Positions 1 through 12,989 of a stretch of 64,000 nt of DNA are shown one piece after another (the stretch's first letter is position 1; every line of letters starts with the position of its first letter). The notes under the pieces are model-generated. The model made no database searches. It was not told the DNA's origin and saw only the letters and a list, made by a program, of their open reading frames with translations. This stretch comes from Dioszegia crocea (lineage: Eukaryota > Basidiomycota > Tremellomycetes > Tremellales > Bulleribasidiaceae). Position numbers and translations under genes: made by a program. The stretch is from the NCBI GenBank assembly GCA_001600615.1, contig BCKK01000002.1:2324809-2388808 (forward strand), in the 5' to 3' direction.

Positions 1-134
1 ATACGAATAATGTGGAAGGCAGGGCCAGAAATACAGAAGGTGGTCGTCCGGACGACGCATCAGGGATAGGCGGGACAGGGACAGGCGGACCCATAGAACC
101 CGACGATGATGATGACGATTTTGAGGAAGTCTGA
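1..134 (+). CDS. 3' end of an unidentified gene (acidic C-terminal tail)
   Basis: The frame is open from the left edge to a TGA at 132-134. It encodes about 43 residues: a Gly/Asn/Asp-rich stretch ending in a run of six Asp and then FEEV. The ending looks like the disordered acidic tail of a larger protein whose body lies outside the window. Nothing in it identifies a family. It converges on the next gene, whose stop is about 200 nt downstream on the other strand. The intervening 135-338 is AT-richer and reads as shared 3' UTR. The reading frame is moderately certain and the function is unknown. Confidence 0.5.
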   Translation, partial: TNNVEGRARNTEGGRPDDASGIGGTGTGGPIEPDDDDDDFEEV

Positions 135-338
135 GGAATCCCTATACACAAAAAGACGACATAGCCATAATCCATACTATCATATATAATCAATTACAAT
201 GCCTACGTTACGTGGTCGTACAAGAACCGATACTTAATTACTGACTTAGAAGATCCAGAACCAAAGATCCAAACTTAAGATCACAACCTTCCGGCGTTCC
301 CTCATCCACTTCCCTACCCGCTTTTACACATTTCACAC

Positions 339-3300
339 CTAATCATCTCCGTCATGGAACGGCCAGGCCACTGTCAACCTTGGCGGCGCGCCATCCATCC
401 TACCCACTCCATTCTCAGACCACCACTCGTCATACTGTCACGTCAGCCCGAGCCCCGTGAAAAGTAAGAGCATAACTCACCTCTTTCTGCGCATCTTCCA
501 ACTCGGCCAACATCCTAATCGCGTACGCATGCTTCTTGGCCGGATATCCCACATCGACTACTATCGGCCCCTTCGCCTTCGCCTTGGCTCCAGTCCGCCC
601 ACGCTCCTGAGGGCCAAAGAGCGAGTCCAACGCTGAAGCAGTCGGAGGAGGCAACAGACTGGCGCGTTTACTAAATGACCTAGACATATGGGGACTTGAT
701 GGTCCCCGGGGACTGGGCGGTTGAGATTGCCGCCTGGGAGACGCAACAGGTGTGGGAGGGTCGAAAGCGTCTGACCGAGGTGAAGCGGTCGGCAGCTCGA
801 ATTCAAAAGCGACACCGGCAGAAGGTGAGCGAGGTGACGAGACCGTTCCGGCCGAGAGTTCAGGGGAATGTTGCGTTGTCATAATAGTCGGTGGGGGAGC
901 TTTCCGAGATGACGCAGCCGAAAGGGACATGGAAGGTACCGGAGGAAGGGTCGAGGGTGCACTCGTATCGCCGGTCGGTTCGGTAGGGGATTTAGGCATC
1001 ATTGGACTGCCCAACGAACTCTTTTGGGACAGTTTCGGTGTAGTGGTAGATACTCTCAACAGGGGTGAACCAGCAGGGACATTCGGCGAAGATGCCGAAG
1101 CCAAGAAGGGACTCCCATCCATCGATGGCGAGGGACTGGGGGATCTCGATGACCCGCCAGACCCCTTGACCCCCTTCTTACCACCCACACGCTTCTTGAA
1201 CCAGTTGGTCGCCTTGCCTATCCGCCCTTCCTCCTCTTTCGCCTCCATCCCGAAGCCGAGCCCTAAGAGCCGCTCTGCCTTATTAGATGTCCCGCCCATG
1301 GAGGGTGAGTCGTGGATCATGGTGATTGTTGATCGAGAGTGGGAAAGACCGGCGCCCTCATCGCCGAGGGGAGTAAGAGGGGCATGGTTATCCAAGTCCG
1401 AATCGGCATCGGCCGACGATGGTTTGGGCTCTAATTCGTCGTGTCGTTTCTTTATTCGATCAAGGCGGGTCTGGAGGAGTTTGACCGACTCGATCTCGAC
1501 CCGGTGCGCCTCCCCATCGTCTGCTTTGGTGTGGAGATGACCTAGTCTAAACACCTATCGCCATCAGCATCTAACAAAGGGAAAAATTCAAGATGACTTA
1601 CGACCAGTCGCAAGATGTAGCTCCGCACAGATTGACTCCAGAACAGCGTCAACCGCTCAAATAGCTCTTTCGTCAACAAGAGCTCTAAACACAACTCCCT
1701 CCGATCCTCCGCACGCGCAGTCAAGACCTCCCAATGCGTGAACACAAACGCAATCACTTTGACAAGTGTCAACGCGTGTTCGCCCTGGGTGAGCACCATC
1801 CGGATGACGTGGATGAGGTGCGGGACATCAAGGAGGGATTCGGCAAGGAGTGGGTTTGGAGGTTCCGCCATTTGTATAACCGATGGTAAACCTGCAATAG
1901 GATATTGCAGTGCGTCGAATGGCGGATCGACAATCCCGTCCAACAGGTCAAAGAGCGAGAAGACACCCTTGGGCGCATAGAGTGATGTCTTTGAAATAAT
2001 GGATTTCGTCCAGACATCAATCATATCGCCCCAGAGCTGACTCCCATCACACTCAATCATAGATCCTGGAGCGGTAGCAGGCATGATCATCCGAAGATTG
2101 GCAAATGTTGAAATTGTCTCGACAATCCGACGATTGGCAGTTTCGAGCACGGCGGGTTTCTGGCTTCCCCTAAATCCCGCAGTCTCCTGCGCCTCAAAGT
2201 TGTTGGCGGACGAAGAGGTCGTGACTGCGTTGACCGAGCCGAGGATGTACGAATGGCACTTTGTGGCAAAGATTGTGGCAAGATGAGCGTAACCCGGCGC
2301 ACGCATGAGGACGGAGGCGGGCAGAGGTCGGTTGAGACTCTCAAAGTGCTCTAGAGCCGGAGCGAGGTGGTTTGCAAGTTGACGGTGGTATGCTCTGTAA
2401 AAAGCGGGGAAGAGCTCAGAATCGTCAGATTGCCAACGACGTAGCCAGTTGCCGGGCTGAAAGAGGAATGCGGCGCGCTCAGAGGGGGTGAAGAAGTTTG
2501 GGGCGAGGCGGGCAAGACGAGCAGTGTATGAGCGTGAATCGTCGAAGCAGAGCGGAGCGAGGTGGTCTGGGTATCGCGGTCTGGCCGATTCGGGGAGGAG
2601 AGGCGAATCGACGAGAACGGGCCGAGTAAAGCGCATCAAAGCGCCTCGGGGGGGAGGGAGAACGGTGACTAGTTGCTCGGCAATATGGGGAACGCGAAAG
2701 AATGCGAACGCCTGAATGTCAGCGTGTCTCTTGCGACATTCGAGGTAATAGGCTTACCAAGAATCGACCTGAGAACAACAAGGTATTATGGAATACCCCC
2801 TTGGCACCAAGCTTGCCCATAACGAATGTCATAGCTTTGACCATCAATTGCGTGAATCGATCCTGAAGCGCTTTAGACCGCTGCAGAGCTTTCTCCGACA
2901 AGCATGAACTACCATATCAGCTCGAGTCTCGGCAGGTTCCTTTATACGGCTTAGACTCACCTTTCCAGTATCGCCGCCAGTCCCTCCAAACACGCCCCGC
3001 GCTCATTCGCAGGCCTATCCACCCTCAACTCAAACAACAGCGCCTCAGCCCACTGAAACGCCAACTCCCTCAATGAAGCATTACTGCCCTCGTCCCTGCT
3101 CTCTACCGGCCGCTTATCAAGCTCCGCGACCAGACTGAGCAGTTCCGCCCGGACCATTGTCGCTCGCTCGGCTCCAGTGGTGGTATGTGACGGATACCTG
3201 AATGTCTGGAGAAGAGCTTCGATCTCACGCGTGAGTTGCCGTGTAGTCGTGAGTGCATCTGGAATGACACGCTGGCAATGTGTGAGGAGACTGCGTGTCC

Positions 3301-6300
3301 GGGCGGGAGGGGGAGTGAGCTTGGCGAGAGTGTCAGGCTCGGACGGGCCGGCAGTGATTGTGCTGGAGCTGGAGCTTGTACTTGCTCCCAGACCCGAAGC
3401 AATATTTGCCGGCGATGCCAACTCGTGCTCGGGAACGGTAGTCGGTATCTCAACCGCCAGCTTGACAGGGGCAATAGGGAGCGAGGGAAGTGTGGCAGGA
3501 GTGATGATCATGCTAGGAACCACCGGGCCTAGCTCAGGCAGAGCAGGTAAAGGCATACTGGGTGCTTTACCCATCATGCCCCACCTTTCACTACTGTCCT
3601 CGGACGATGACCTCGCATCGTGGCTGTCGCTCGACGTCGACCGGGTTGGGTAGACAGCCTTGTTTGTCAGGCCGAAAGCATGCTTAGAATCCGGAGGTGT
3701 GGAAGGAGGGGAGGGCGAGGGCGAGACTGTGCTATCGTTGACACTGCTCGCATTGGATGGCGTGCGGTCGTGGCTCATTGCGGAGCTCTCCGCGGATCCG
3801 GAGTGTAAAGAGGACGCAGATTGTGCCTGTGCCTGCTGCACATCGCCGTTGGTGCCTGTAGGCAGGACGACAGTCGCGTGATTAAGCTCAAGGTTTGGGG
3901 ACGACGAAAAGTCCACAAGCTGCTTGGAAAGCAACGGTGCGGAGCTAGACGACGGGTTTCCGAATAGCTTCGAAACGTTTGGCGAGATGTATCCGTCTTC
4001 CCCATGACCTCTCCACATGTCCCCCACATTCGAAGCGCCACCAACACCGTCAAAGCTCTTCGACCGCCGTCTTTCCGCCCGTGGCCGCTTGCCCGTTGGG
4101 CTAGATTGGGGCGACAGATGAAATGTCCGAGATCGCTGAGGTGAAGGGATAGGGGAACGATCGCTCGACGCGCCTGCTTTTCGGGCTTTCCGCGGTGTCG
4201 TTGGAGACCCACCAATACCGTCGAAGGAGACATCAAAGTTGAGGTCCATATCGGGCAGAGCGAGGAGGTGTAGGGATTTCACGGTAGGTAGACCAGGATA
4301 GTAGTCCTGGTCGTCTCTGTCGCCCATACTGGCGCCCTTCCGTTCAAACTCCATACTACCGGCCGAAGGGAGGGAGGAGAGCTGGGGTTGCTCATCCCTG
4401 TACATCGACAGTGGTCTGTTGTCAACGATCAACACCGAATTGCGAGCCATGTAGGCGAGACTCGTATCGGAATCAGAGGAAGGGAGGGTGGTGCCGATCG
4501 ACTCGGGAGCAGGTAGCCGGGGCAGGATTGGGGTATTCCGAGGAGCGAGATGGGAGCGTGGTGCTGGCTGCAGTGCAGTTGGAGGGGGATTGGAGGACAG
4601 GGTAGTAGCGGCCGAATCACTCGCAGCTCTTTGCATCGGAGGAGCGGGGTAGAGTGATCGATCGACATTGAAGCTGGCTCGGCCACCAACCTCTTTCGGG
4701 CTGTCGACGTGGGGCGAGTTCGCGCTGGGGGAACGCTCTCGGGTAAAGGAAGGGCGAGTGTCCGAAATCGGGGTAGACTTCGACATGCTAGTCTTCCTTT
4801 CCTCCGCAGAGGGCATGGGCGGAGTGACCTCTTTATCCTTTTCCTTGCCCTTCGCTCCCGCTCCGCGATTGAACAAAGCTTTGAGTGCGCCAGAGGATTT
4901 CTTCAGGCTTAATCCAGAAGATTTCCGCTGCTCATCCCCTGTCCCAACGGGTGGGGTCCCACTACCCACAGCCGCCTGTTGAGTTTTCTGCTCAGTCGCC
5001 CTAGCCTCCTTCTCCGCAACGCTTGGACGAAGCACGTCTTCTGACCGCCGAAATGGAGGCGGTGTCTCTCCCCTTTTCGCCGTCCCGTTCCGGAACATCC
5101 CCATCCCACTTCCACTCCCCTTTGCCTCCTTTGTCACGTCCAGTATCACCGCAGGAGGAGTGCTCATTGAGTTGAGTCGTGGACGCATATGTTGTGGCTG
5201 GGTTCGGGGAGCAGGTGAAGGACTAGACGAGCGGAGCTGATCTAGTGAGCCCCGGGGTTGTCTCGAATTCTCTCCGGCAGGGAGTGCGACAGGGGCCGTA
5301 CTCGCCCGGTCCAACGACGGCCGGCGTGGTGAAGGGGACCCGCCTTTCATGGGCACCGAGCCCGCCGCTGGGAGTTTGCCATTGTGGGGGTTGGTTTGAG
5401 CAGACCGAGATCGCGCGGCGGACGGTCGAGGGGGACTAGGCCCAGCAACTTCGGCAGCTGATTCTGGGACAGCGATCTGTACCCAGTCCTGACTCAACCT
5501 ATGCTCCTTCTTCCCCTCCTTGAGCCTGTTTGCTGGTGCAGACTTGGACGCCGGTTCCGCGGGCCGCGTAGGTGCTTTCCGCTGAGGTAGCGAGTGGGCA
5601 GGAGGGAGTGGTGGTAAAGGAGGGAGAGGCTGCTGAGCTATGGTAGGTAAAGCCTTGTTGTTCTCCCTATTGCCTCCCAGACTGCTTTTTCGCGGCTGGG
5701 ATGGCGTAGGGGAAGTCGGCGCCTGCTTGGTGCGAAACATGTGCATTCCGGATGCGGCGGGTGAGGGGGAAGGATGACCGTCGTGTGACCCAGAGGACGA
5801 GTTGGCGATCTGAACCTCGGCACGATGTTGGTCGAGCTTTGAATGGGGAGTGATGAGAGTTCGACTGCTAGTGGATGCTGTGGTGGAGAGAGACGAGGTA
5901 GAGGCGCCGCCTGTGTTTTTGCTGTTGCCCGAAAGTGGTTTGTGCTTTGGGCTAGTGGCCCGCGCGGGGGTGTTGACGGTAGGTTTGACCGGGACCTGCG
6001 ATACGGTAGGCGGAAAGGAAGGCGATATTGGGGAATTGAACTGTACAGGAAAGTGAGGTGATCGAGGAGATGTCGTAGATGTGAGGAAAGGGGATCCACG
6101 CTGGCAACGTCAGTACTGCCGATTGTGCGAGCAAGTAAGAGAACCCTCAAGACCGCGCAAGTACAGCTTTGCTCCACCTCCTTTGTCCACACCAGGCCCT
6201 TTGGCCCAATCTTACGTCCTTCCCCCTGCTTCGAGCCAAATACGAAACGGGTCCAACTTACATCTGATGTACCATCGCCTGTCCTGCTGTCGCCTCCTTG

Positions 6301-6468
6301 ACTGCTGCCCAGTATCCCCGCACCTCCGCCCAAAATGACCTTTGGTGCCGAGCTACCCGCGCCGCGCCTGGAGCTTCGAGAAGACTGCATCGCCCCCCGA
6401 CCTGCTGAGCCCGAGGGCATCTTCAATTGAAGTGGAGGAGGCGCCACCGCGTGCTCTGTAGATGGCAT
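339..6468 (-). CDS. Large DUF1765 (UPF0592-type) protein, 1,925 aa
   Basis: Six exons join in frame: 6468-6262, 6100-2961, 2908-2758, 2711-1602, 1554-481 and 434-339 (5,778 nt in total). The start is the first ATG in the open frame, at 6468. The first ~1,050 residues are disordered, rich in Ser/Pro/Arg with many SP/TP sites. Residues ~1,090-1,500 form a compact helical region that resembles the fungal DUF1765 family (S. pombe UPF0592 type), with segments such as NWLRRWQSDDSELFPAFYR and VFTHWEVLTARAEDRRELC. A second low-complexity region (~1,540-1,880) contains a coiled-coil-like start and a basic KKRVGGKKG patch. The protein ends in a short conserved-looking tail beginning YDEWWSENG. The biochemical role of the family is not established. 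The family call rests on remembered motifs. The exon structure is well supported because all six phases agree. Confidence 0.75.
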
Positions 6469-7080
6469 GACTGAACAGGTATCGGTTGCACCCTTGAATG
6501 AGTGTCGATGCGTAAGGAGTGTGGAGGTTGTTTTTGTCGCCACTGAAGGCAGACGAGGATGATGCTGGTCAAATGGCGAAGTGGTCGAGGATGAAACGCT
6601 CGAGGACAGTCGAGCTCAGCCCCGTCGTGGGTGGATCAACCGTGTTGAGAAGAAAGTTTCCCAGTTGGACGCGTCGAGGGAAATTGACGAGGACTGAAGG
6701 AATATGACTGAAGGAGAAGGATGTCAACAAATCTGAGATACACAAGGCAGCGTATATGTATCAGAACGAATGAAGGTGAGAAGAACAATGATGAGAGATG
6801 TCTCAGTGTGGCTACCAGCCAAAAGTGAGCTTCAGGAGGAGACTGGCACAGACGCGCTCGGAGACTTTGCGTCACGCGTAGGTTTCACGGTGGCGTCGTC
6901 ACTTTTTGGCAGAAAGAGGCAATTCTTGGTGTTCCAGGGGTCAGGGTAGACGCGTTTCAGGTCACAACCCTATTGTCCACCCCTCTCTCTCCCTGTGCTG
7001 ACGTCGTACTCCCCATCATTAATCCGTAATAGCATAATCGCATCCTTATGATCGTCCAACACGTGAAGATATTCCCCACC
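6469..7080. promoter_or_regulatory. Intergenic region: upstream of the DUF1765 gene, downstream of STE50
   Basis: This 612-bp gap separates two genes transcribed leftwards. It should hold the STE50 3' UTR (right end) and the promoter and 5' UTR of the DUF1765 gene (left end). No conserved ORF is visible. The upstream in-frame start at 6543 is GTG, not ATG, so it was not used. Confidence 0.4.
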
Positions 7081-9889
7081 CTAAAGATATCCCTTCAGCG
7101 CCGTCACCCCAGCCCCGCCATCATCTGCCCCGTCGAAACCTATTTCCTCTCCCTCCTCCTCCTTGCCCCCGGACCCAGATGTGTCTGGCTGATACGCTGT
7201 GCGATTTCCTCCTTCGACCGGTGTACCAGCACTGGTCGCTGTACTCGATGCACTAAGCATCGGATCGCCTGTTCTCGCTGATCGTGGCTCGGCAGTAAAT
7301 TTCGCGGTGGATGGGTTGGACTCGGAACCAGTGTCAAGTTTCCCGACAAACCAAGCTGGTACCCAGCCCCTGTCACCTGTATCTGATCTGATTCTGTATT
7401 TGTCAGTAGCCGTACGTACCCGTCGTAAAATGACTTACGCGTAAGACCAATGTGAATACTTCTTATACACGCGCACATGCTGACCTTCCTTGACGTCCAT
7501 CTCGTCACTCGCCTTCTTGCGGTAGTCCATGAGAATGACACCAGGATATGATGTTGACAGAATGGCGACAGGAGGTAGAGGAGCGAGTCCAGGATAGGTC
7601 GGTAGCGCCTCCCCGGGGATGACAGCCGGGGACACTCGGGAGATTGGCGATGAGAGTTCCAGGAGGCAGCCTGGTTGATCAGTATGTCTCCCTTCTTCAG
7701 GTGACGTGGACTCACCAGCTGGAACCCAGCCTGACTTGGTATTGTCCGGGACGATCTGACCCAGTCCATCCGGGTCCTTCTGAACAATATACCACCCGTT
7801 CGATTTGCTCAGTATGACAAATACGGCACCACTAGGTAGGTCAGCCCACATTCCCCCTGGACACAGCACGGACTCACACTCCTACATCGAACTCATCTTG
7901 CCTATCGGCAATATACGGATATATCGCGACGGCATAAGTGACATTCTGAACATTCCCATCTTTATCGACCAAAGTCCCGCATTGCTGCTGCGCCGATTGC
8001 TGTTGCTGGAATCTCGGTCCAGTCTCGCCAGGTCCAGGCGAGGGCAGCTCAGGGAACGCCTCTTCTGGCCGACGAGCAGGTTGGAGACCGCCTGCAGATG
8101 CGCCGCCCATTCCATTTCCAGATCCAGAACCAGCGGGTTTGGTAGGTGAGACGGAAGTGTCGGTACTGGGTCGGATTTTGGGAAGAACGTTGACGGTGGA
8201 ATTAGGGGGAAGGCCGAGTTTGAGAGCTTGCTTGGCTTGTGCCACGCTGATTGGTGATTTGATCTCTTTCTGATTGAATAAGCTCAATTTTTGACAAAGG
8301 GTCGGATTTCATGGACTTACAATGTGTCTGAGCATGAAGACTGGCTTCTGACCCGACTCTTTCAATTTCTGGAAGAGCAGTAATGGCTTCTCGTCATAGC
8401 TCAAACATCGCTCTGTGTCATCAGCGCCAGGCTCCACTCATATATCACACATCATCACTCACCCGTATTCCCAAAACAGATGAACAGAGCATACAATCTC
8501 CAATCGTCGATGATCTTGTACTTCTTCAAAGCGGCGGGCAAGACTTTCCAGCAAGGATCTTCCAGTGTGACTCGGAATGACCGGGCCGCTTGGCTGGCCG
8601 ACTCCTTGGCCGCTCGCGCGCTGGAAGACTGACCAGCGGTATCTGCCGTTGGCTGCGCCGTTCCAGATCCAGGCAGATTTGACGGGGAGGGCAATAGCGT
8701 CCCGAGGGAAGTCGAGTGTGTAGGAGCCAAATTCGACTTGGCGGGCGTATGTGTCTGAGGTAAAGATGCAGAACCGAGTGGTGGAGATCCAGCGGCGGTA
8801 GTTGCAGTAGCCAGTGAGCCGCCGCTGATCATTCTCGTGAATGGTGGAGGGGCGATAGAGGGTATTTTGCTAGGTTGCGCTTGGACCGTCCGGTCTTTGT
8901 CGGTCGGAGGGAAGAATTGGGAAGGTGAGTCGACGTTATTGGGAGCGTAAGGTGCGCTAGAGGAGGTAGGGGTGAATGTATCTCCAAATGAGGCAGAGTC
9001 GGAAGTGAGGGGTGGCTGGGGAATGGATGCGGTCGAAGAGGCTAATGAAGCGGGGAAGAGTTGAGAAGCCTGTCGCGCGTGTTTGCTCGGCCCCTAATGT
9101 AAGATTAGCTTCTTTCCGTATAGCCGCTCCTTCTTGAGCCCAGGAGAGGATAGACCTACCGCCTCATCCCCACCGTCAAAGCCCCTCCATCTACCACCGC
9201 CTCCTCCACCTTGACCCCGTACGGGGGAGATCCCGTGCATGACATCCCCATCCGCGCTTGATGCCATGGGTACTGTTATACCCTGCTCTTCCAGCGAATT
9301 CAGCATCCGAACGTGATCCCGTTCGAGATTCAGCACTCGCTCTTCTACGAGATATTAGCACTGGTCGTATGATCCGGTAAGAAGGCTTACGCAGTTCTTG
9401 TATCGCCTCAATCAATCTGTGCACCTCCCTTTGGGGTCCTTCCTGTGGCATATCTGCCAATCAGCACAAACTCTGGCTTTCTATCTTTACCACCCATCCA
9501 GTTAAGTCGGTCCTTGGTTCACGATCATATACGAAGACTCGATACTCACCTGCAGGCTTCCAATCCTCATTCCCAATCTCTATCCCCTGTTCTCGCTTGA
9601 CTTCCCATACCGCCCTAAGCAACTTCAACCGGTGACCCAGACTTGACATGCCCATATCGGACAGAGCGTCATGATCCATCGCAACGAGGACTTCTCCCGT
9701 TATTTCATGCTCTGCAGAACTTCATTAGCGTCCGTGACCAAGGGGCCCAAAGGAAGTGGACGTACCGTATATCTTTTCCTCGTACTGCTCGAGCTTCAAT
9801 ACATTGATGATGAAGCCGTTCACCAGACCTTCATCCCAGTCCATCACGGACATTGAGGGGCTGGATGTAGTGGGCGAGTTGGACAGCAT
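7081..9889 (-). CDS. STE50: Ste50-type MAPK adaptor: SAM, RA, two SH3 domains
   Basis: This is the scaffold that links Ste11-type MAPKKK and upstream GTPases or sensors in the pheromone, filamentation and HOG pathways, acting at the cortex. About ten exons give ~760 residues. The SAM domain lies near residues 15-85, with VMDWDEGLVNGFI and later MDHDALSDMGM...GHRLKLL. A short coiled coil around QERVLNLERDHVRML follows. The RA domain is near 355-420 (FRVTLEDPCWKVLPAALKKY, DDWRLYALFICFG). The first SH3 (AVAIYPYIADRQDEFDV...SGWVPAG) and the second SH3 (VILMDYRKKASDEMDV...RGWVPAWFVGKL) lie in the C-terminal third. The start is the first ATG at 9889; an in-frame TGA lies upstream. Ascomycete Ste50 lacks the SH3 pair; this SAM-RA-SH3-SH3 form is the basidiomycete one (Ubc2/Ste50). 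Stop TAG at 7081-7083. Confidence 0.93.
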
Positions 9890-10973
9890 TGCTGAGGTAT
9901 TGAATGATGTGTGTGCGGCTGCCGAAGGAAGGGGTTGAGATGGGTGGCGATCAAGAAATTGCTGCGACCTGAGCGCCCGCACGACCAATTTGGATCAAGA
10001 GTAAGATAGGATCGGTTACTGATGCTGTGTTGAGATTTGGAGGAGATGAAGAATACTGATAGTGATGGATGGGAATAGCGGCCGTTCGATGGCGCACGCT
10101 AGACGACAGCGAACAATAAGGAATGTCGTAGAAAGGACAGTTGAGTGTGTCTGCGTCACGCGCTGGTGTCGAGGGTCCTTGCGTACCCCTCGTCCGCCCA
10201 GGTCGGGTCGAAAGGGATGTCGAGAGGATGATGATATCCGGCCCAGACCAAGATTCCTTATCCCCTGCCGCTGCTCCAAGAGCACGCGCAACTTTATTAA
10301 GGAATGTAGGACTGGCCGTTCCTCCGCTTTCCTTTTGTTGACGCCCCCAATCAATAAACCCACTCCTCCGTCCTCGTCAATGCCTCGCCCTGACCTCGTG
10401 CCTGTCTATTCCGCCTCGCAGTTCGAATAAAGACTCCACCACTCGGCAAGATCTTGTTGACCCAGCTGAAACACTCAGTCACACCGAGTGAATGATGGCG
10501 AAGTGTATGGATTTCCGTTCTGAATCAGGAACGCTCGTGTTTCCGATCGTCAAATTCAGGTACAGGTCCGGACCGCTCAACGGGACAGGTGACTACCAGG
10601 TGCGGAGGGCGTTACTGATGATGATGGTTGACGGAGTTGACGGAGGAAGGTGAAGGGAATGCAGAGTATGGAGTCCAAGAAGAGGGAAAGGGGAGGTGAG
10701 GTGCAAGGTGAAACCAAACAACGTTTCGTGAGGATGTTTTGAACTTTGGTTCACCGCCGTCCGCAACGATTTGAAGCTTCGTCACGCTCCGAGCTCGAGC
10801 TTGTGACTGCGTTCCTGTAAGTAAATGCTATTACCCTATGTATCAAACCTTGCCCATAGCCATGCAAACCGCCCAGAGCCCAAAATTTCATAGATACAAT
10901 TCCTGTCGGGCCTCTGCCGAGCCAAGCCAAGCCAAAGTACACCGCTGTCAGAGTCGACACCCCATAGCCCCAT
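9890..10973. promoter_or_regulatory. 1.08-kb intergenic region upstream of STE50
   Basis: It contains the STE50 promoter and 5' UTR and the 3' UTR of the thioesterase gene to the right. Overlapping ORFs of up to 122 codons on both strands are arginine-rich, lack recognisable motifs and have no splice-consistent partners, so no gene is called. A small imperfect hairpin (CACTC/GAGTG, 10472-10490) and a GCCAA triplicate near 10918 are the only local structures noticed. Confidence 0.4.
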
Positions 10974-12989
10974 CTATGGCTTTCCGACACGATACAGTCG
11001 CCTCGTTTCCCAGCCATTCTTCAACCTCCGCTCGCCCTCGAGGTATGTCATCGCCTCGTTGTACGTAGTAGGTACGACCGTCCGTCCAATAGGTTCCGAA
11101 TCGTCCTTCGCCATGGTGAAGTAGAAGGTGTTGGTTTCTCTTCGTAGCTGTAGACCATCAGCTTGTTCCTTCAATCACTGTCTTGAACTGAGAAACTCAC
11201 CCCAGTTTCCACTTCCTCCACTTCTGCCTTGACCTGTATGTGCGCCTTTGCCTCTCCATCCCGACCCTGATTTGGCCGGGTGGTCTTGACGACTTTACTG
11301 GTCAAATGAAGCACAGCCCCAATGGGCACAGGCAGACGGAAGGTGATTTGGTCAAGAGATTGGAAACGCATCGGTTGTGAAGCGAAGAGGGCTGCATTGG
11401 TGAAGCAAAGTTCGCTGGGGGGGTCAGCAAAGGCGCTTTGGGGGAGTACATCGTCTCACACATCAGAGATTGATACTCACAAGGCCTAGAGAAGTGTCAG
11501 CACGAACTCGCTCGAGACTACAACAAGGACTTGACTTACCAGGCGCATCAAGATACCACCAAAGACCTTCCCGTGCAGATTACGGTCTTGTGGGAACATG
11601 AGCTGGACTGACGAGACCTGCCGAGTCAGCTCGACCTTGGGAGGATTGGAAAGAGAGGTCAAGGTCTTACTTCCGTGTCCTTCATCTGGACAATCTGTTC
11701 GCCTTCAATCGTGTCGATGGAGCTGTCGTTGACTTGTAGCATCAAGTCGTGCAATTGCGCCGCTTCCAAGAATGAGGGCTGAAAGGCGTCAGCTCCTCTC
11801 CACTAGCCAAGGACAAGGACGACGTACCGGCACTTTGTCCAATGAGATCTTGCTTGTAGCTTTTCGTCTCCTTTGGTAGTCTGAACCATCAGCTATTGAT
11901 CGTATACATAGTATTCCAAGCCCAACTCACCCTCTCCTAATTCCCACAGCATCTTCTCTTCTTCACTTTCCACCAGCAATGGCGGCACTTTACGCGCTTT
12001 GAGCGTCTTGGCGTCCCTGCAGACCATGGCGAACCGACCCAGCATGAGTGTCTCCCATTCTCCATCTGCGCCACCGACGGCTGGGGCGGGACCAGCATCA
12101 GGACGGGAACCCTGCATCTTGACGACTACTTCCATTGACGAGTTTCCGGTCCAGGTGACGAAACCTGAGAATTTCAGATCCCTGCTAAGGTCAGCTTTGG
12201 ACCATGAGGATCAAGTTCGAGGAGCCCAAGAAAGAGCTTACCGGACGTTATCCCTACTCAGTCGACCTAGCATATCCAGCCTATCCGCACTAGCCGTAGC
12301 CAAGAACAATCCTGCCCTAGCCGAAGCAGCATGGAAAGCCTTTGACGCATCAGGCGGTGATGAATCCAGTGGCGGCAGACAATGTCTGTACGCTACAGCC
12401 CCCGCAAGACTATCCAGATGTTCCAGCAATTTCCCCATCCTAAATCCGCCCATGGCATTGACGTATCGTTCCAACAATTCCGGATCACTCTTCAGCGGGA
12501 GATCAAAGCTTGTGTAGCTGTCATCCATATGTCGAGGTTTGAACATCTCCGCTACTTCTGCTTCGGTCAAGGGGGGTTCGGAGGTGGTTTTGGGGTCGGC
12601 GGTCTCGGATTGGGAGCCTAGATTGGGATTTTTAGATGATAGCCATGGGACGTTGAGGGACCGCATGGCCAGTGGGGAAGGGTGGAAGGATGTTTTATCT
12701 GCGGAGTCTATAGGGTTAGCAACCTTCTCATCTGACTTCATAGTAGCGTCCAAAGGTGGCATAGGCAAGTAAGAAGAGCTTCAAGATGCTGCCAGGTGTC
12801 AAACTCACTTGCGACCGAAGTGAGAAGTCGGTCTATCTCTCGCAAAGTATATGACTGCTGAGCCGGGCTGGTCGACTGCCTGGATACGCTCGAACTGTTA
12901 CATCTCATGGAAGCTAGGATCGTACGGCGTGGTACGCCAGCGGAGTTGCTCCGAAGAAGCTGAAGGGCGTGGCGGGCGGAGGAGGACAT
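10974..12989 (-). CDS. Mitochondrial acyl-CoA thioesterase, ACOT9-like hotdog protein
   Basis: It hydrolyses acyl-CoA to free acid and CoA, probably in the matrix. The N terminus from the ATG at 12989 is rich in Ser, Arg and Leu with no acidic residues (MSSSARHALQLLRSNS), as in a presequence. Landmarks in order are a first hotdog part (MLGRFAMVCRDAKTLKARKV), the diagnostic FPQDRNLHGKVFGGILMRL near 11560-11600 with the active-site region, and QITFRLPVPIGAVLHLTSKV in the second hotdog. Stop TAG is at 10974. Eight or more short exons are needed. An unusual long Ser/Pro-rich stretch precedes the hotdog region. The tandem-hotdog layout and HGKVFGG motif fit the ACOT9/10 family. Substrate chain length cannot be told from sequence. 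Confidence 0.85.

Noticed and set aside
752..1540. 262-codon plus-strand ORF antisense to the DUF1765 gene
   Set aside because: It is the reverse image of a low-complexity Ser/Pro-rich exon, which often stays open on the other strand. It has no motif and no splice partners.
10062..10430. 122-codon ORF upstream of STE50
   Set aside because: Arg-rich, several overlapping alternative frames, no motif; likely chance in the promoter region.
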